From: Streptomyces sp. CB01881
Lineage (GTDB): Bacteria > Actinomycetota > Actinomycetes > Streptomycetales > Streptomycetaceae
Reading direction: 5' to 3'
DNA length: 64,000 nt
Assembly: GCF_002953255.1 (NCBI RefSeq)
Contig: NZ_CP026498.1
Span: 5,171,941-5,235,940 of the forward strand
Shown here: in pieces, positions 50,294 to 63,916 of the stretch
How positions within the stretch are numbered: position 1 is the stretch's first letter
Layout of the letters: each line of letters starts with the position of its first letter
Translations under genes and position numbers: made by a program
The notes under the pieces: model-generated
The model's database searches: none
Seen by the model: only the letters and a program-made list of their open reading frames with translations
Told to the model about the DNA's origin: nothing

Positions 50294-53005
50294 TCAGCCG
50301 CGGATGCCGACGATCACGCCGTCCAGCTCGTCCGGCTTCACCAGGACGTCGCGGGCCTTGGAGCCCTCGCTCGGGCCGACGATCCCGCGCGACTCCATCA
50401 GGTCCATCAGCCGGCCGGCCTTGGCGAAGCCGACCCGCAGCTTGCGCTGGAGCATCGAGGTGGAGCCGAACTGGGTGGAGACGACCAGCTCCGCGGCCTG
50501 GATCAGCAGGTCCAGGTCGTCGCCGATCTCCTCGTCGATCTCCTTCTTCGGCCCGCCGCCGACGGTGACGTCGTCCCGGTAGACGGCGGTCAGCTGGTCC
50601 TTGCAGTGCTGGACGACCGCGGCGATCTCCGCTTCGGTGACGAACGCGCCCTGCATGCGGACCGCCTTGCTCGCGCCCATCGGCAGGAAGAGCGCGTCGC
50701 CCTTGCCGATCAGCTTCTCGGCGCCCGGCTGGTCCAGGATGACCCGCGAGTCGGCCATCGCCGAGGTCGCGAACGCCAGCCGGGACGGCACGTTGGCCTT
50801 GATCAGACCGGTGACCACGTCCACCGAGGGCCGCTGGGTCGCCAGCACCAGGTGGATGCCGGCGGCCCGGGCGAGCTGGGTGATCCGGACCACCGAGTCC
50901 TCGACGTCGCGCGGGGCGACCATCATCAGGTCGGCCAGCTCGTCGACGATCACCAGCAGGTACGGGTACGGCTTCAGCTCGCGCTCGCTGCCCAGCGGCG
51001 GGGTCACCTTCCCGGCCTTCACCGCCGCGTTGAAGTCGTCCACGTGCCGGAACCCGAACGCCGCGAGGTCGTCGTAGCGCAGGTCCATCTCGCGCACCAC
51101 CCACTGGAGGGCCTCGGCGGCCTTCTTGGGGTTGGTGATGATCGGCGTGATCAGGTGCGGGATGCCCTCGTACGCGGTCAGCTCGACCCGCTTCGGGTCG
51201 ACCAGGACCATCCGGACCTCGTCCGGGGTGGCCCGGGCCAGCACCGAGGTGATCAGGCAGTTGATGCAGGACGACTTGCCCGCGCCGGTCGCTCCGGCCA
51301 CCAGGATGTGCGGCATCTTGGCGAGGTTGGCCATCACGGTGTGGCCCTCGACGTCCTTGCCCATGCCGACGACCATCGGGTGGGTGTCCTCGGCTGCCGT
51401 GCGCGAGCGCAGCAGGTCGCCGAGGTTGACCATCTCCCGGTCCCGGTTGGGGATCTCGATGCCGACCGCGGACTTCCCCGGGATCGGGCTGATGATCCGC
51501 ACGTCCGGGCTGGCCACCGCGTACGCGATGTTCTTGGCGAGCGCGGTGATCCGCTCCACCTTCACGGCCGGGCCCAGCTCGACCTCGTACCGGGTGACCG
51601 TCGGGCCCCGGGTGAAGCCGGTGACCCTGGCGTCCACCTTGAACTCGCCGAAGGTGCTGGTGAGCTGCGCCACCACCTCGTCGTTGAGGGCGCTGCGGGC
51701 CTTGGCCGGGCCGCCGCGCTCCAGCAGGTCGAGCGAGGGCAGCGCGTAGGTGATGCCCTCGGAGAGCTGGAGCTGCTCCATCCGCACCGGCGCCGGGCCG
51801 TGCTCCTCCGGTGCGCCGGGGCCGGCCCCGGCGCTGCGGGCGGCCGGGACGGCGGGCTCCTCCGGCGGGGCGGTGCGGTCCTGCACCTGGTGCATCATGT
51901 TCGCCACCGCCGAGGAGGCGGGCACGCCGTAGACCAGCGCGCCGTCGAGGTCGGCGGCGGCGCCGGCGGCGAGGTCCCGGGTGGCGTACGGGTCGTCCAG
52001 GTCCTTGACGAACGGGTCCCTGCCCGGCGCGTCCGCGGCGGCGGCGTCCTGCTCCGGGTCGTCCGGCTGCTTGCGCCGGCGGCGGCGCCGACGGGCGGCC
52101 ACCTCGTCCTGCGGGGAGTCGCCGTCGACGTCCACCGTGAACGGCAGCGCCGACGGGTCGGCGTCCTCCGGCGGCTCGGTGGAGAACTCGCGCTCCGGCG
52201 TGCGCCCCCCGGTCTGCTCATCCGGACCGGGCTCGACCACGCCCAGGCGCACCCCGGCCGCGCGCAGCCGCTCGGGGATCCGGTTGACGGGGGTGGCGGT
52301 GGTGACCAGCAGGCCGAAGAAGGCCAGCAGCAGCAGGAGCGGCACCGCGAGCGGCGGTCCGGCGGCGGCCATCATCGGGGTCGAGACGGCCCAGCCGACG
52401 ATGCCTCCGGCCGCCCTTATCCGGGACGCACCGCTGCCCATCATGGGCGCACCGCAGCCGATGTGGACCAGGCCGAGCACGCCGACCACCAGCGCGCTGA
52501 GGCCGATCATGATCCGCCCGTTGGCCTCGGGCAGCTCCGGGTGGCGCATCAGCCGGATCGCGACGGCCGCCAGCAGGAACGGCACCAGCACGTCCAGCCG
52601 GCCGAACAGCCCGGAGACCACATTGGTGGCCGCCTCGCCCAGCCAGCCCTGGGGGCTGAACCAGGTGCCCGCGGCCGTGACCAGCGCCAGCGCGAACAGG
52701 AGCAGGCCGACGCCGTCCTTGCGGTGCGCCGGGTCCAGGTTCTTGGCGCCGTCGCCGAAGCCGCGGAAGACCGCGCCGACCGCGTGTGCCAGGCCGAGCC
52801 AGACGGCCCGGACGGCGCGGTAGAGCACCGGCGGGGGCGGGGGCGGCGCTGCCGGGGCGGGCTTGGCCGGGGCCTTCTTCGCCGGGGCTGCCTTCTTGGC
52901 GGCCGCCTTCTTCGCGGGCGGCTTGGCCGGAGCCTTCGCCGCGGCCTTCTTGGACGGTCCCGGACTCGAACTGCGTGCCGCGCTTCCGGGCGTACGTGTG
53001 GCCAT
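50294..53005 (-). CDS. ftsK: DNA translocase FtsK/SpoIIIE
   Basis: Pumps DNA through closing septa; in Streptomyces it clears chromosomes during sporulation septation. 903 aa. A Lys/Ala/Pro-rich N terminus leads to four membrane segments (about residues 90-270), then a linker, the alpha/beta motor with Walker A Gly571-Ser578 (GATGAGKS), Walker B VIVDELADLM and the Arg-finger region, and a gamma winged-helix domain at the end (LLIQAAELVVSTQFGSTSML). The 262-bp gap downstream to the RodZ-like gene shows nothing recognisable. Confidence 0.96.
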   Translation of the reverse strand: MATRTPGSAARSSSPGPSKKAAAKAPAKPPAKKAAAKKAAPAKKAPAKPAPAAPPPPPPVLYRAVRAVWLGLAHAVGAVFRGFGDGAKNLDPAHRKDGVGLLLFALALVTAAGTWFSPQGWLGEAATNVVSGLFGRLDVLVPFLLAAVAIRLMRHPELPEANGRIMIGLSALVVGVLGLVHIGCGAPMMGSGASRIRAAGGIVGWAVSTPMMAAAGPPLAVPLLLLLAFFGLLVTTATPVNRIPERLRAAGVRLGVVEPGPDEQTGGRTPEREFSTEPPEDADPSALPFTVDVDGDSPQDEVAARRRRRRRKQPDDPEQDAAAADAPGRDPFVKDLDDPYATRDLAAGAAADLDGALVYGVPASSAVANMMHQVQDRTAPPEEPAVPAARSAGAGPGAPEEHGPAPVRMEQLQLSEGITYALPSLDLLERGGPAKARSALNDEVVAQLTSTFGEFKVDARVTGFTRGPTVTRYEVELGPAVKVERITALAKNIAYAVASPDVRIISPIPGKSAVGIEIPNRDREMVNLGDLLRSRTAAEDTHPMVVGMGKDVEGHTVMANLAKMPHILVAGATGAGKSSCINCLITSVLARATPDEVRMVLVDPKRVELTAYEGIPHLITPIITNPKKAAEALQWVVREMDLRYDDLAAFGFRHVDDFNAAVKAGKVTPPLGSERELKPYPYLLVIVDELADLMMVAPRDVEDSVVRITQLARAAGIHLVLATQRPSVDVVTGLIKANVPSRLAFATSAMADSRVILDQPGAEKLIGKGDALFLPMGASKAVRMQGAFVTEAEIAAVVQHCKDQLTAVYRDDVTVGGGPKKEIDEEIGDDLDLLIQAAELVVSTQFGSTSMLQRKLRVGFAKAGRLMDLMESRGIVGPSEGSKARDVLVKPDELDGVIVGIRG

Positions 53006-53132
53006 GGCTCAGCAGCCTACCGGGGCCGACCACCGGTGCCCATGCGCCTGGTGCGGGGTGCCCGGACGTGTCGCAGACACACCGTCACGCTGATCCGGTT
53101 TCACCCGGACGGGGCAAGCGGGGGGCCGCCGT

Positions 53133-53768
53133 CTAGTCCGTACCGGGGCGCAGCGCGTCCAGCGCCCTGCGCAGGCCCGCCAGCTTCCGCTCCAGGTGCA
53201 CCGCGGTGGCGGCGACCCCGCCGTCCTCGGTGCCGTCCAGCTGCTTGACCAGCGCCTCGGCCTGCTCCTCCACCGAGGCCAGCCGCGCCGACAGCTCGCC
53301 CAGCAGCGCGCCGCCGATGGCCGGCTGCCCGCCGCCCTCCTCCAGTTGCAGTCGCAACAGCGAGGCCTGCTCCCTGAGCTGGCAGTTCTTCATGTAGAGG
53401 TCGACGAAGACCGACACCTTGGCGCGCAGCACCCAGGGGTCGAAGGGCTTGGAGATGTAGTCCACCGCGCCGGCCGCGTAGCCGCGGAAGGTGTGGTGCG
53501 GCCCGTGGTTGATCGCCGTCAGGAAGATGATCGGGATGTCCCGGGTGCGCTCGCGCCGCTTGATGTGCGCGGCCGTCTCGAAGCCGTCCATGCCCGGCAT
53601 CTGGACGTCGAGCAGGATCACCGCGAAGTCGTCGGTGAGCAGCGCCTTGAGCGCCTCCTCACCGGAGGCCGCGCGCACCAGCGTCTGGTCCAGCGCGGAG
53701 AGGATCGCCTCCAGCGCCAGCAGGTTCTCCGGCCGGTCGTCGACCAGGAGGATCTTCGCCTTCTGCAT
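53133..53768 (-). CDS. osaB: Osmoadaptation response regulator OsaB
   Basis: 211 aa. The receiver domain has VDDRPEN, phospho-acceptor Asp54 (VILLDVQMPGMDG), Thr in FLTAIN and Lys in SKPFDPW. No DNA-binding domain: the C-terminal 80 residues form a coiled coil (LREQASLLRLQLEE ... LERKLAGLRRALDAL). This is the OsaB architecture, where the protein is needed for hyphal growth under osmotic stress in S. coelicolor. ATG preceded by AGGAGGGC. Two hairpins separate it from osaA upstream, so it probably has its own promoter. Confidence 0.9.
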   Translation of the reverse strand: MQKAKILLVDDRPENLLALEAILSALDQTLVRAASGEEALKALLTDDFAVILLDVQMPGMDGFETAAHIKRRERTRDIPIIFLTAINHGPHHTFRGYAAGAVDYISKPFDPWVLRAKVSVFVDLYMKNCQLREQASLLRLQLEEGGGQPAIGGALLGELSARLASVEEQAEALVKQLDGTEDGGVAATAVHLERKLAGLRRALDALRPGTD

Positions 53769-54001
53769 TCCGGCCCGCCCTCCTGTCGTCTGCCTGCCTG
53801 GGGAAGGCACCCGCGTACTGCCCACCACTACCCCGGTCATGCTAGCCGCACCCCCTCGCCCGGCACACCGCTCCGTCAGGACTTGATCCGGAACGACACG
53901 CAACCGGTGCTCCGGCGCACGCTCAGCAGCGAGTCGCCGTCCGGTCACTGTTCGCAACGATCGGTGACCCTACCCGGTTCCCGCCCCCGACCGCCAGCAA
54001 A

Positions 54002-54079
54002 CGGCCCGCCCCCGGGGCGTGAACCCCGGAGCGGGCCGGGTACCGCACGCCCCCGCCGGTCCTCCCGGTCCGGCGGGGG
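54002..54079 (-). terminator. Double hairpin terminator after osaA
   Basis: The first stem after the osaA stop is CCCCCGCCGG (54050-54059) with CCGGCGGGGG (54070-54079). The second is CGGCCCGC with GCGGGCCG (54002-54038), enclosing a CCGGGG / CCCCGG inner stem. The remainder of the 321-bp gap to osaB (53769-54001) is the likely osaB promoter region and shows no gene. Confidence 0.75.
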
Positions 54080-54089
54080 GTCGCGGCGG

Positions 54090-58763
<4,674 letters not shown>

Positions 58764-58922
58764 CGGGCCCCTCCCAGATCGTGAACTGTCCGGTGACCGG
58801 CCGCGCCCCTTCCGGGGCCCGCAACCGGACACCGGCCCGGCGCAACTGCGTCCCCGCGGACCTCGCGGCCCACCGGAACCCACACGACCGTACTGCTCCG
58901 ACCGGCCGTCGCGGACCCCCCA

Positions 58923-58947
58923 GTCTGGCAGCACAGGCGCCGGGTAT
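58923..58947 (+). promoter_or_regulatory. SigB-like promoter upstream of osaC
   Basis: GTCT, 15 bp, GGGTAT matches the Streptomyces SigB pattern GNNT-N14-16-GGGTAC/T. It lies 232 bp ahead of osaC in the 415-bp region divergent from osaA (58764-59178), which holds no gene. The motif is short, so support comes mainly from the known SigB link of OsaC. Confidence 0.5.
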
Positions 58948-59178
58948 ACGGCCGGTTGCGCTCGGTTGGTACCGCCCCGGCCGAAACAGGTGGGCAGAAT
59001 CACCCTCAGGTGCCTGTTTCGGCGCCCCGCCCCCACGGGGAACCAACCGGAAAGTAGGGTGGAGCGCTGCACCGGGCCACGACCCCGCCCAGCGCCGCCG
59101 CTCACCCCGCCGGCGCGTACCGGGGGAGTCGGCGCCGCACCCGGACAGCCAGGGCCAGAGCAGAGGAGAAGTGGCAAC

Positions 59179-61740
59179 GTGGTCACCGCGCGCGCAGCCG
59201 CCACCTTCGAACCCGTCGGCCGGTCGGCCGGAGCCGCCCGCTCGTTCGTCCGGGACGCCCTGCTGGGCTGGGGCCTGCCCGAGGTCGTCGACGACGCCGT
59301 CGTGCTGGTCAGCGAACTCGTCACCAACGCCGTCGTGCACGCCGGCACCGCCGCCGAGGTCTGCTGCCTGCGCGAGGACGGGACCGTCCGGATCGAGGTC
59401 ACCGACCACCACCCCGAACGCGGACTGCCGTCCTTCGCCGACGTCCCCGTCACCGCCTCCGACCGCTACGCCGACCCCGACGGCGAGGGCGGCCGCGGCC
59501 TGCTGATGTGCTCCGCCCTCGCCGAGCGCTGGGGCGTCGAGTACTCGGCCGGCCGCAAGACCGTCTGGTTCCGCCTCGCCCTGCCCGCCCACGTCGCCGG
59601 CACCCGCTACGCCGTCCCCGCCACCCCGGGCGGCGAACTGCCCAGCAGCAGCGGCCCGGTGCACGTCGCCGTGGTCCAACTCGACGACGACGGCCGCGTA
59701 CTCGCCTGGAACGCCGACGCCGAGGCCCTCTTCCGACACCCCGCCGACGCCGTCCTCGGCAGCCCCTGGGCCGACCTCGCCGTCTGGCCGCAGGGCCCCG
59801 GCACCGGCCTCGGCCTGGCCGCGACGCTCCGGCTGGCCCGCTGGGAGGGCAGCTACGGCCTGCGCCACGCCGACGGCCGCACCGTCGACGTGTACGGCCT
59901 CCAGGTCCGGATCCGCGACACCGACGGCACCCCGTCCACCCTCTGTCTGCTCGTGCTCGAATCCGACCGGGCGGTGCTCCGCTCCCCCGCCCGCGCCCTG
60001 CCCGGCGACAGGTCCGACCAGGCCGCCGGCCGGCTCGACCTGCTCGCCGGCCCCACCGCCTCCGACGACCTCGACACCCTGCTCCAGCGCACCGTCGAAC
60101 GCGCCCGCGACCTGCTCGACGCCGACGCCGCCTACGTCCTGCTCACCACCGAGGACGAGACCGAGTTCGAGGTCCGCGCCACCACCGGCCTCACCACCGG
60201 CCACCGCCGGCACAGCCGCTTCCCGGTCGAGACCGGCAACCGCTACGACTCCGCCCGGCTGCCCTCCGTCCACGAGGACCTCGCCACCCGCCCGAACGGC
60301 CCCGCGCTGCTCACCGGCAGCGGCCTGCGCTCCCTGCTCACCGTCCCGCTCAAGGTCGAGGGCCGGCTGATCGGCTCCCTCGGCATCGCCGCCGCCGCCC
60401 CCGGCCGGTACGACAACGAGGACGCGCTGCGCCTCCAGTTCGCCGCCGACCGCGTCGCGCTCGCCATCGAGAGCACCCGGCTCACCGAACTCGACCGGCT
60501 GCGCCGCGGCTCGCTGTCCTTCCTCGTCGAGGCCTCCGACCTGCTGGCCGGCACCCTGGAACACGAACAGACGCTCGCCCTGATGGCCCAGATGGCCGTC
60601 CCCACCCTCGCCTCCTGGTGCGCCGTCTACACCAACGGCGACCACGGCGCCCCGGCCTCGCTCGCCTTCGTCCTCCACGAGGACGAGGACCGCATCGACC
60701 CGCTGCGCGCCCTGCTCGACAAGACCCCGGCTCCGGAGTCCGGCCCCACCCACGGCGTCCGCTTCTGGACCGCCCCGGTCGACACCGCCCGGGCCGGCGG
60801 ACTGACCGACAGCCCCGAACTCTCCGGCCTGCTCGGCGAGACCGTCGTCCTGCCGCTCACCGCCCGCAACCGCGTCATCGGCCTGCTCGTCCTCGGCGTC
60901 CCGGCCGGCGTCCGGTTCCGCCAGGAGATCCTGGAGCTCGCCGAGGACCTCTCCCGCCGGGCGGCCCTCGCACTGGACAACTCCCGCCTCTACTCCGAGC
61001 GCACCGCCACCAGCCAGGCCCTCCAGCGCAGCCTGCTGCCGCCGGACCTGCCCGAGATCCCCGGCGTCGAGGTCGACGTCTACTACCAGGCGGCCGGCGA
61101 GGGCAACGAGGTCGGCGGCGACTTCTACGACCTGTTCACCATCCGCGAGGGCACCTACGGCTTCGCCATCGGCGACGTCTGCGGCACCGGCCCCGAGGCG
61201 GCGTCCGTCACCGGCCTCGCCCGGCACTCGCTGCGCCTGCTCGCCCGCGAGGGCCTGGACGCCCCGCAGGTCCTCAGCCGGCTCAACGCCGCCATCCTCG
61301 ACGAGGGTTCGCGCAGCCGCTTCCTCACCCTGTTGTACGGCGAGCTGACGCCGCGCCCGGACGGCAGCACCGAGCTGTCGCTGGTCTGCGCCGGCCACCC
61401 GCTGCCGCTGCGGCTGCGCACCGACGGCCAGGTGGACCGGGCCGCCACCCCGCAGCCGCTGCTCGGGGTGATGGACGAACTCGACCTCACCGCGGAGCAC
61501 TTGGTGCTCGCCCCCGGCGAGGTGCTGCTCTGCGTCACCGACGGCGTCACCGAACGCCGGGAGGGGCTGCGGATGCTGGGCGACGACGGCCTCGCCGAGG
61601 TGCTGACCGGCTGCACCGGGCTGACCGCGGGTGCGGTGGCCCTGCGGGTGCAGCGGGCCGTCGAGCGGTTCGCCCCGGAACCCCCGTCCGACGACATGGC
61701 CATCCTGACCCTGCGGGTGCCCGCCCAGCGCGTGGGCTGA
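59179..61740 (+). CDS. osaC: Multidomain SigB regulator OsaC
   Basis: 853 aa. Order: RsbW-like ATPase/kinase (about 1-140; VSELVTNAVVHA, GRGLLMCSALAERWG), PAS (about 150-240), two GAF domains (about 265-420 and 440-600; ARDLLDADAAYVLL, GIAAAAPGRYDNED, VVLPLTARNRVIGLLV) and a PP2C/SpoIIE phosphatase domain (about 625-853; EVGGDFYDLF, GDVCGTGPEAA, CVTDGVTERR, DDMAILTLRV). This matches OsaC, which restrains SigB activity after osmotic shock in S. coelicolor. The GTG at 59179 has GGAG 12 nt upstream. It is divergent from osaA. Confidence 0.93.
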   Translation: MVTARAAATFEPVGRSAGAARSFVRDALLGWGLPEVVDDAVVLVSELVTNAVVHAGTAAEVCCLREDGTVRIEVTDHHPERGLPSFADVPVTASDRYADPDGEGGRGLLMCSALAERWGVEYSAGRKTVWFRLALPAHVAGTRYAVPATPGGELPSSSGPVHVAVVQLDDDGRVLAWNADAEALFRHPADAVLGSPWADLAVWPQGPGTGLGLAATLRLARWEGSYGLRHADGRTVDVYGLQVRIRDTDGTPSTLCLLVLESDRAVLRSPARALPGDRSDQAAGRLDLLAGPTASDDLDTLLQRTVERARDLLDADAAYVLLTTEDETEFEVRATTGLTTGHRRHSRFPVETGNRYDSARLPSVHEDLATRPNGPALLTGSGLRSLLTVPLKVEGRLIGSLGIAAAAPGRYDNEDALRLQFAADRVALAIESTRLTELDRLRRGSLSFLVEASDLLAGTLEHEQTLALMAQMAVPTLASWCAVYTNGDHGAPASLAFVLHEDEDRIDPLRALLDKTPAPESGPTHGVRFWTAPVDTARAGGLTDSPELSGLLGETVVLPLTARNRVIGLLVLGVPAGVRFRQEILELAEDLSRRAALALDNSRLYSERTATSQALQRSLLPPDLPEIPGVEVDVYYQAAGEGNEVGGDFYDLFTIREGTYGFAIGDVCGTGPEAASVTGLARHSLRLLAREGLDAPQVLSRLNAAILDEGSRSRFLTLLYGELTPRPDGSTELSLVCAGHPLPLRLRTDGQVDRAATPQPLLGVMDELDLTAEHLVLAPGEVLLCVTDGVTERREGLRMLGDDGLAEVLTGCTGLTAGAVALRVQRAVERFAPEPPSDDMAILTLRVPAQRVG

Positions 61741-61842
61741 CCGGTGCCGGCTGCGGGCCGGGCCCTGCCGCCCGCGGGTTGAGCACTGCCGCCCCTGGGT
61801 TGAGCACTACTGCCCGAAGGATGAGCACTGCTGCCCGTACCG
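61738..61842. repeat. 21-bp repeats in register with the osaC stop codon
   Basis: On a 21-bp grid beginning at the osaC stop TGA (61738), TGA recurs at 61780, 61801 and 61822, each followed by GCACT and a GCC-rich tail. The unit at 61759 lacks the TGA. All copies are in frame with osaC. Confidence 0.8.
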
Positions 61843-61886
61843 GGGCGACCCGGAGGTCAACCGTGAGCGTTCGACAGCTGACGACG

Positions 61887-61934
61887 GCACAAATTGTGCG
61901 ATTCACAAGGGTACAAGCTCTGCCGACCGGGTAC
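61887..61934 (+). promoter_or_regulatory. Overlapping palindromes and SigB-like promoter upstream of the SatP-like gene
   Basis: GCACAAATTGTGC (61887-61899) is a perfect palindrome around one base, overlapped by TTGTG-N5-CACAA (61894-61908). Directly downstream, GGGT (61909-61912), 16 bp and GGGTAC (61929-61934) fit a SigB-type promoter. They lie in the 383-bp gap between osaC and the transporter gene. The function is inferred from arrangement only. Confidence 0.4.
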
Positions 61935-62123
61935 ACCGATCTCACCGGGGAATCCCCCGGCGGGGACACGACCAGCGGCTCCTTCGCTGGGCCGTCATTC
62001 TGACCGCAGCCGTCGCACGCTCCAGCCGTGCGCCCTCGGCGCGGTCGCGCGCATCCACCTCATCGAACATCCCACCTGCGGTCGACCGCGCCCTGCGCGC
62101 GCCCAAACCGAAAGGAGCCTCCG

Positions 62124-62687
62124 GTGAGCAACGAAGCTTCCGGGGCACAGAACGCCCGTTCCACCGGTGCCGACGCCGTCAACCTCGGCTACCTCGCCCT
62201 CGGCCTGACACTCCTCGCCTACGGTCTCCTCTCCACCGGGATCCTCAGCGGCACCGGGGTCGGGGACTCGGCACATCTCGCCCACCTTCTCGGCGGAGTC
62301 ACCCTCTTCATCGCCGGTCTCTGGCAGCTCCGCGGCGGCGAGGGCTTCACCGGCACGGCCTTCACCAGCCTCGGCGCCTTCTGGGCCACCTGGTCGGCGG
62401 CCGGCGGGGCCGGAAAGAACGCGGCGGGCCTGTTCCTGCTGCTGTGGGCCCTGCTCGCCCTCACCCTCACCGCCGCCAGCTGGAACGCGGGCCTGTTCAG
62501 CCGCCTCGTCTACGGTCTGCTGACCGTCTCGCTGGTGCTCTCCGCCTTCGCCACCTTCAACACCTCCGGCGGCCTCGCCAAGTTCGCCGGCTGGGTCGCC
62601 GCGGCCTCCGGGCTCGTCGCCTGGTACTGGGCCACCTCGTCGCTGACCAACAGCGCCTGGGGCCGGGCCGTACTCCCGGTCAAGTAA
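62124..62687 (+). CDS. GPR1/FUN34/YaaH family (acetate/succinate) transporter
   Basis: 187 aa with six hydrophobic segments, starting NLGYLALGLTLLAYGLLSTG and including VTLFIAGLWQL and NAAGLFLLLWALLALTLTAA. Size and helix count match the SatP/YaaH acetate-succinate channel family, and GEGFTGTAFTSLGAFW resembles its central helix pair. The hallmark NPAPLGL is not conserved, so substrate is uncertain. The GTG at 62124 follows AAAGGAG. Confidence 0.8.
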   Translation: MSNEASGAQNARSTGADAVNLGYLALGLTLLAYGLLSTGILSGTGVGDSAHLAHLLGGVTLFIAGLWQLRGGEGFTGTAFTSLGAFWATWSAAGGAGKNAAGLFLLLWALLALTLTAASWNAGLFSRLVYGLLTVSLVLSAFATFNTSGGLAKFAGWVAAASGLVAWYWATSSLTNSAWGRAVLPVK

Positions 62688-62724
62688 GGGGCCCGGCCAA
62701 GGGTCCGACGGCAGGCACGCACAG

Positions 62725-62756
62725 GGGCCGGCCTCCCCCGCTGGGGAGGCCGGCCC
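62725..62756 (+). terminator. Terminator between the SatP-like and PAP2 genes
   Basis: Perfect 14-bp arms GGGCCGGCCTCCCC / GGGGAGGCCGGCCC with loop CGCT, between two convergent genes; it can act on both strands. Confidence 0.85.
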
Positions 62757-62774
62757 GGCGGCGCGTCCGTCCGG

Positions 62775-63623
62775 CTAGCGCCGGCTGCCCGCCCGTTCCG
62801 CGGCCGGCGCGTCGACCGCCGCCGACACGGCGCGGGAGGCCCGGCGGGCCCGCCAACGGGCGAAGGCCGCCTGGGCGGCGTACGCGAAGAGCAGGATCGC
62901 CACCGCGACCAGGCCGTCCGCCCAGAAGTGGTTCGCCGTGACCACAACGACCGCGACGGTCAGCACCGGGTGCAGCACCGTCAGCCAGCGCAGCGAACTC
63001 GTCGACACCCGGATCACCGCCACCGCCGCCAGCACGCACCAGGCCACGTGCACCGACGGCATGGCCGAGAGCTGTGCGGCGACCACCACCCCGCCGACCG
63101 CGCCCCCGTACACCGACTGGCCGTACTCCGCGGCCACGTCGACGAACCCGCTCTGCGGCAGCATCCGGGGCGGCGCCACCGGGATGAACTGGACGGCGAG
63201 GCAGATCGCCGTCGTGATCACCACCGTGTTCCGCACCCAGGCGTACCGCTCGCGGTGCCGCACGAAGACCCAGACCAGGACGGCGATCATCACCGCGAAG
63301 TGCATCACGGCGTAGTAGTAGTTCGCGGCCTTCACCGCCACCGGGTACGGCGTGACCGCCGCCTGCCAGGACGCCTCGTCCGGCAACCCGACCGCCAGCT
63401 CCGTCCGGTGGATCCAACGCGCCCGGTCCAGCGCGTGCTCGCTGCTCATCAGGGAGAGGTGTCCGACCAACTGCCAGAGCGCGAACAGCGCCAGCAGCGT
63501 GCCGGCCTCCCGCAGCAGCGACGACAGCGGGGCACGCCGCCACCTGGACGCCGCGTACGAACCGCCGTAGAGAGCGACCGCGGTGCCCCCGGCGGACTGC
63601 CAGGTAAGGGTCAGGTTCTGCAA
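62775..63623 (-). CDS. PAP2-superfamily membrane protein (Aur1/Ipt1-like)
   Basis: 282 aa with six or so membrane helices. The phosphatase motifs are RMLPQSGF after AICLAVQFIPVAPP, SAMPSVHVAW and HPVLTVAVVVVTANHFWADG, typical of the PAP2_3 (inositolphosphotransferase-like) group. It likely acts on a lipid phosphate or phosphoinositol at the outer face. The start is a TTG at 63623 with GGAAGG about 9 nt upstream. Between it and the rRNA operon lies only the rRNA terminator. Confidence 0.87.
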   Translation of the reverse strand: MQNLTLTWQSAGGTAVALYGGSYAASRWRRAPLSSLLREAGTLLALFALWQLVGHLSLMSSEHALDRARWIHRTELAVGLPDEASWQAAVTPYPVAVKAANYYYAVMHFAVMIAVLVWVFVRHRERYAWVRNTVVITTAICLAVQFIPVAPPRMLPQSGFVDVAAEYGQSVYGGAVGGVVVAAQLSAMPSVHVAWCVLAAVAVIRVSTSSLRWLTVLHPVLTVAVVVVTANHFWADGLVAVAILLFAYAAQAAFARWRARRASRAVSAAVDAPAAERAGSRR

Positions 63624-63671
63624 CGGTTCGTGCCTTCCGCCGGCCGGGGTGTGCTGGCAGAGACGTTAACG

Positions 63672-63709
63672 CAAAAAGACCCCCTTCCGTCCGGAAGGGG
63701 GTCTTTTTG
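63672..63709 (-). terminator. Rho-independent terminator of the rRNA operon
   Basis: A 17-bp perfect stem with loop GTCC, including a run of five A and five T at the base, 9 nt beyond the 5S gene on the minus strand. It is the only classical T-tract terminator in the window. Confidence 0.93.
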
Positions 63710-63717
63710 GAATGATT

Positions 63718-63836
63718 GTTCGGCGGCGTCCTACTCTCCCACAGGGTCCCCCCTGCAGTACCATCGGCGCTGTGAGGCTTAGCTTCCGGGTTCGGAATGT
63801 AACCGGGCGTTTCCCTCACGCTATGACCACCGAAAC
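63718..63836 (-). rRNA. rrf: 5S ribosomal RNA
   Basis: About 119 nt. On the minus strand it begins GTTTCGGTGGTCATAGCG and ends with GACGCCGCCGAAC; the ends pair, and the conserved CCGAACCCGGAAGCTAAG element is present. It lies downstream of 23S in the usual 16S-23S-5S order. Confidence 0.96.
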
Positions 63837-63916
63837 ACTATGAAACTGTCGGCCGCACCATGACAGGCCATGTCACGGGGTCGTTGTTTCAGAACAACAC
63901 AGTGGACGCGAGCAAC

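Noticed and set aside
61894..61914. A Crp site in TTGTGCGATTCACAA
   Set aside because: The spacing does not match the GTG-N6-GNCAC pattern of streptomycete Crp, so it is reported only as an inverted repeat.
63837..63916. A tRNA in the 23S-5S spacer
   Set aside because: The 80-bp spacer shows no cloverleaf or T-loop consensus.
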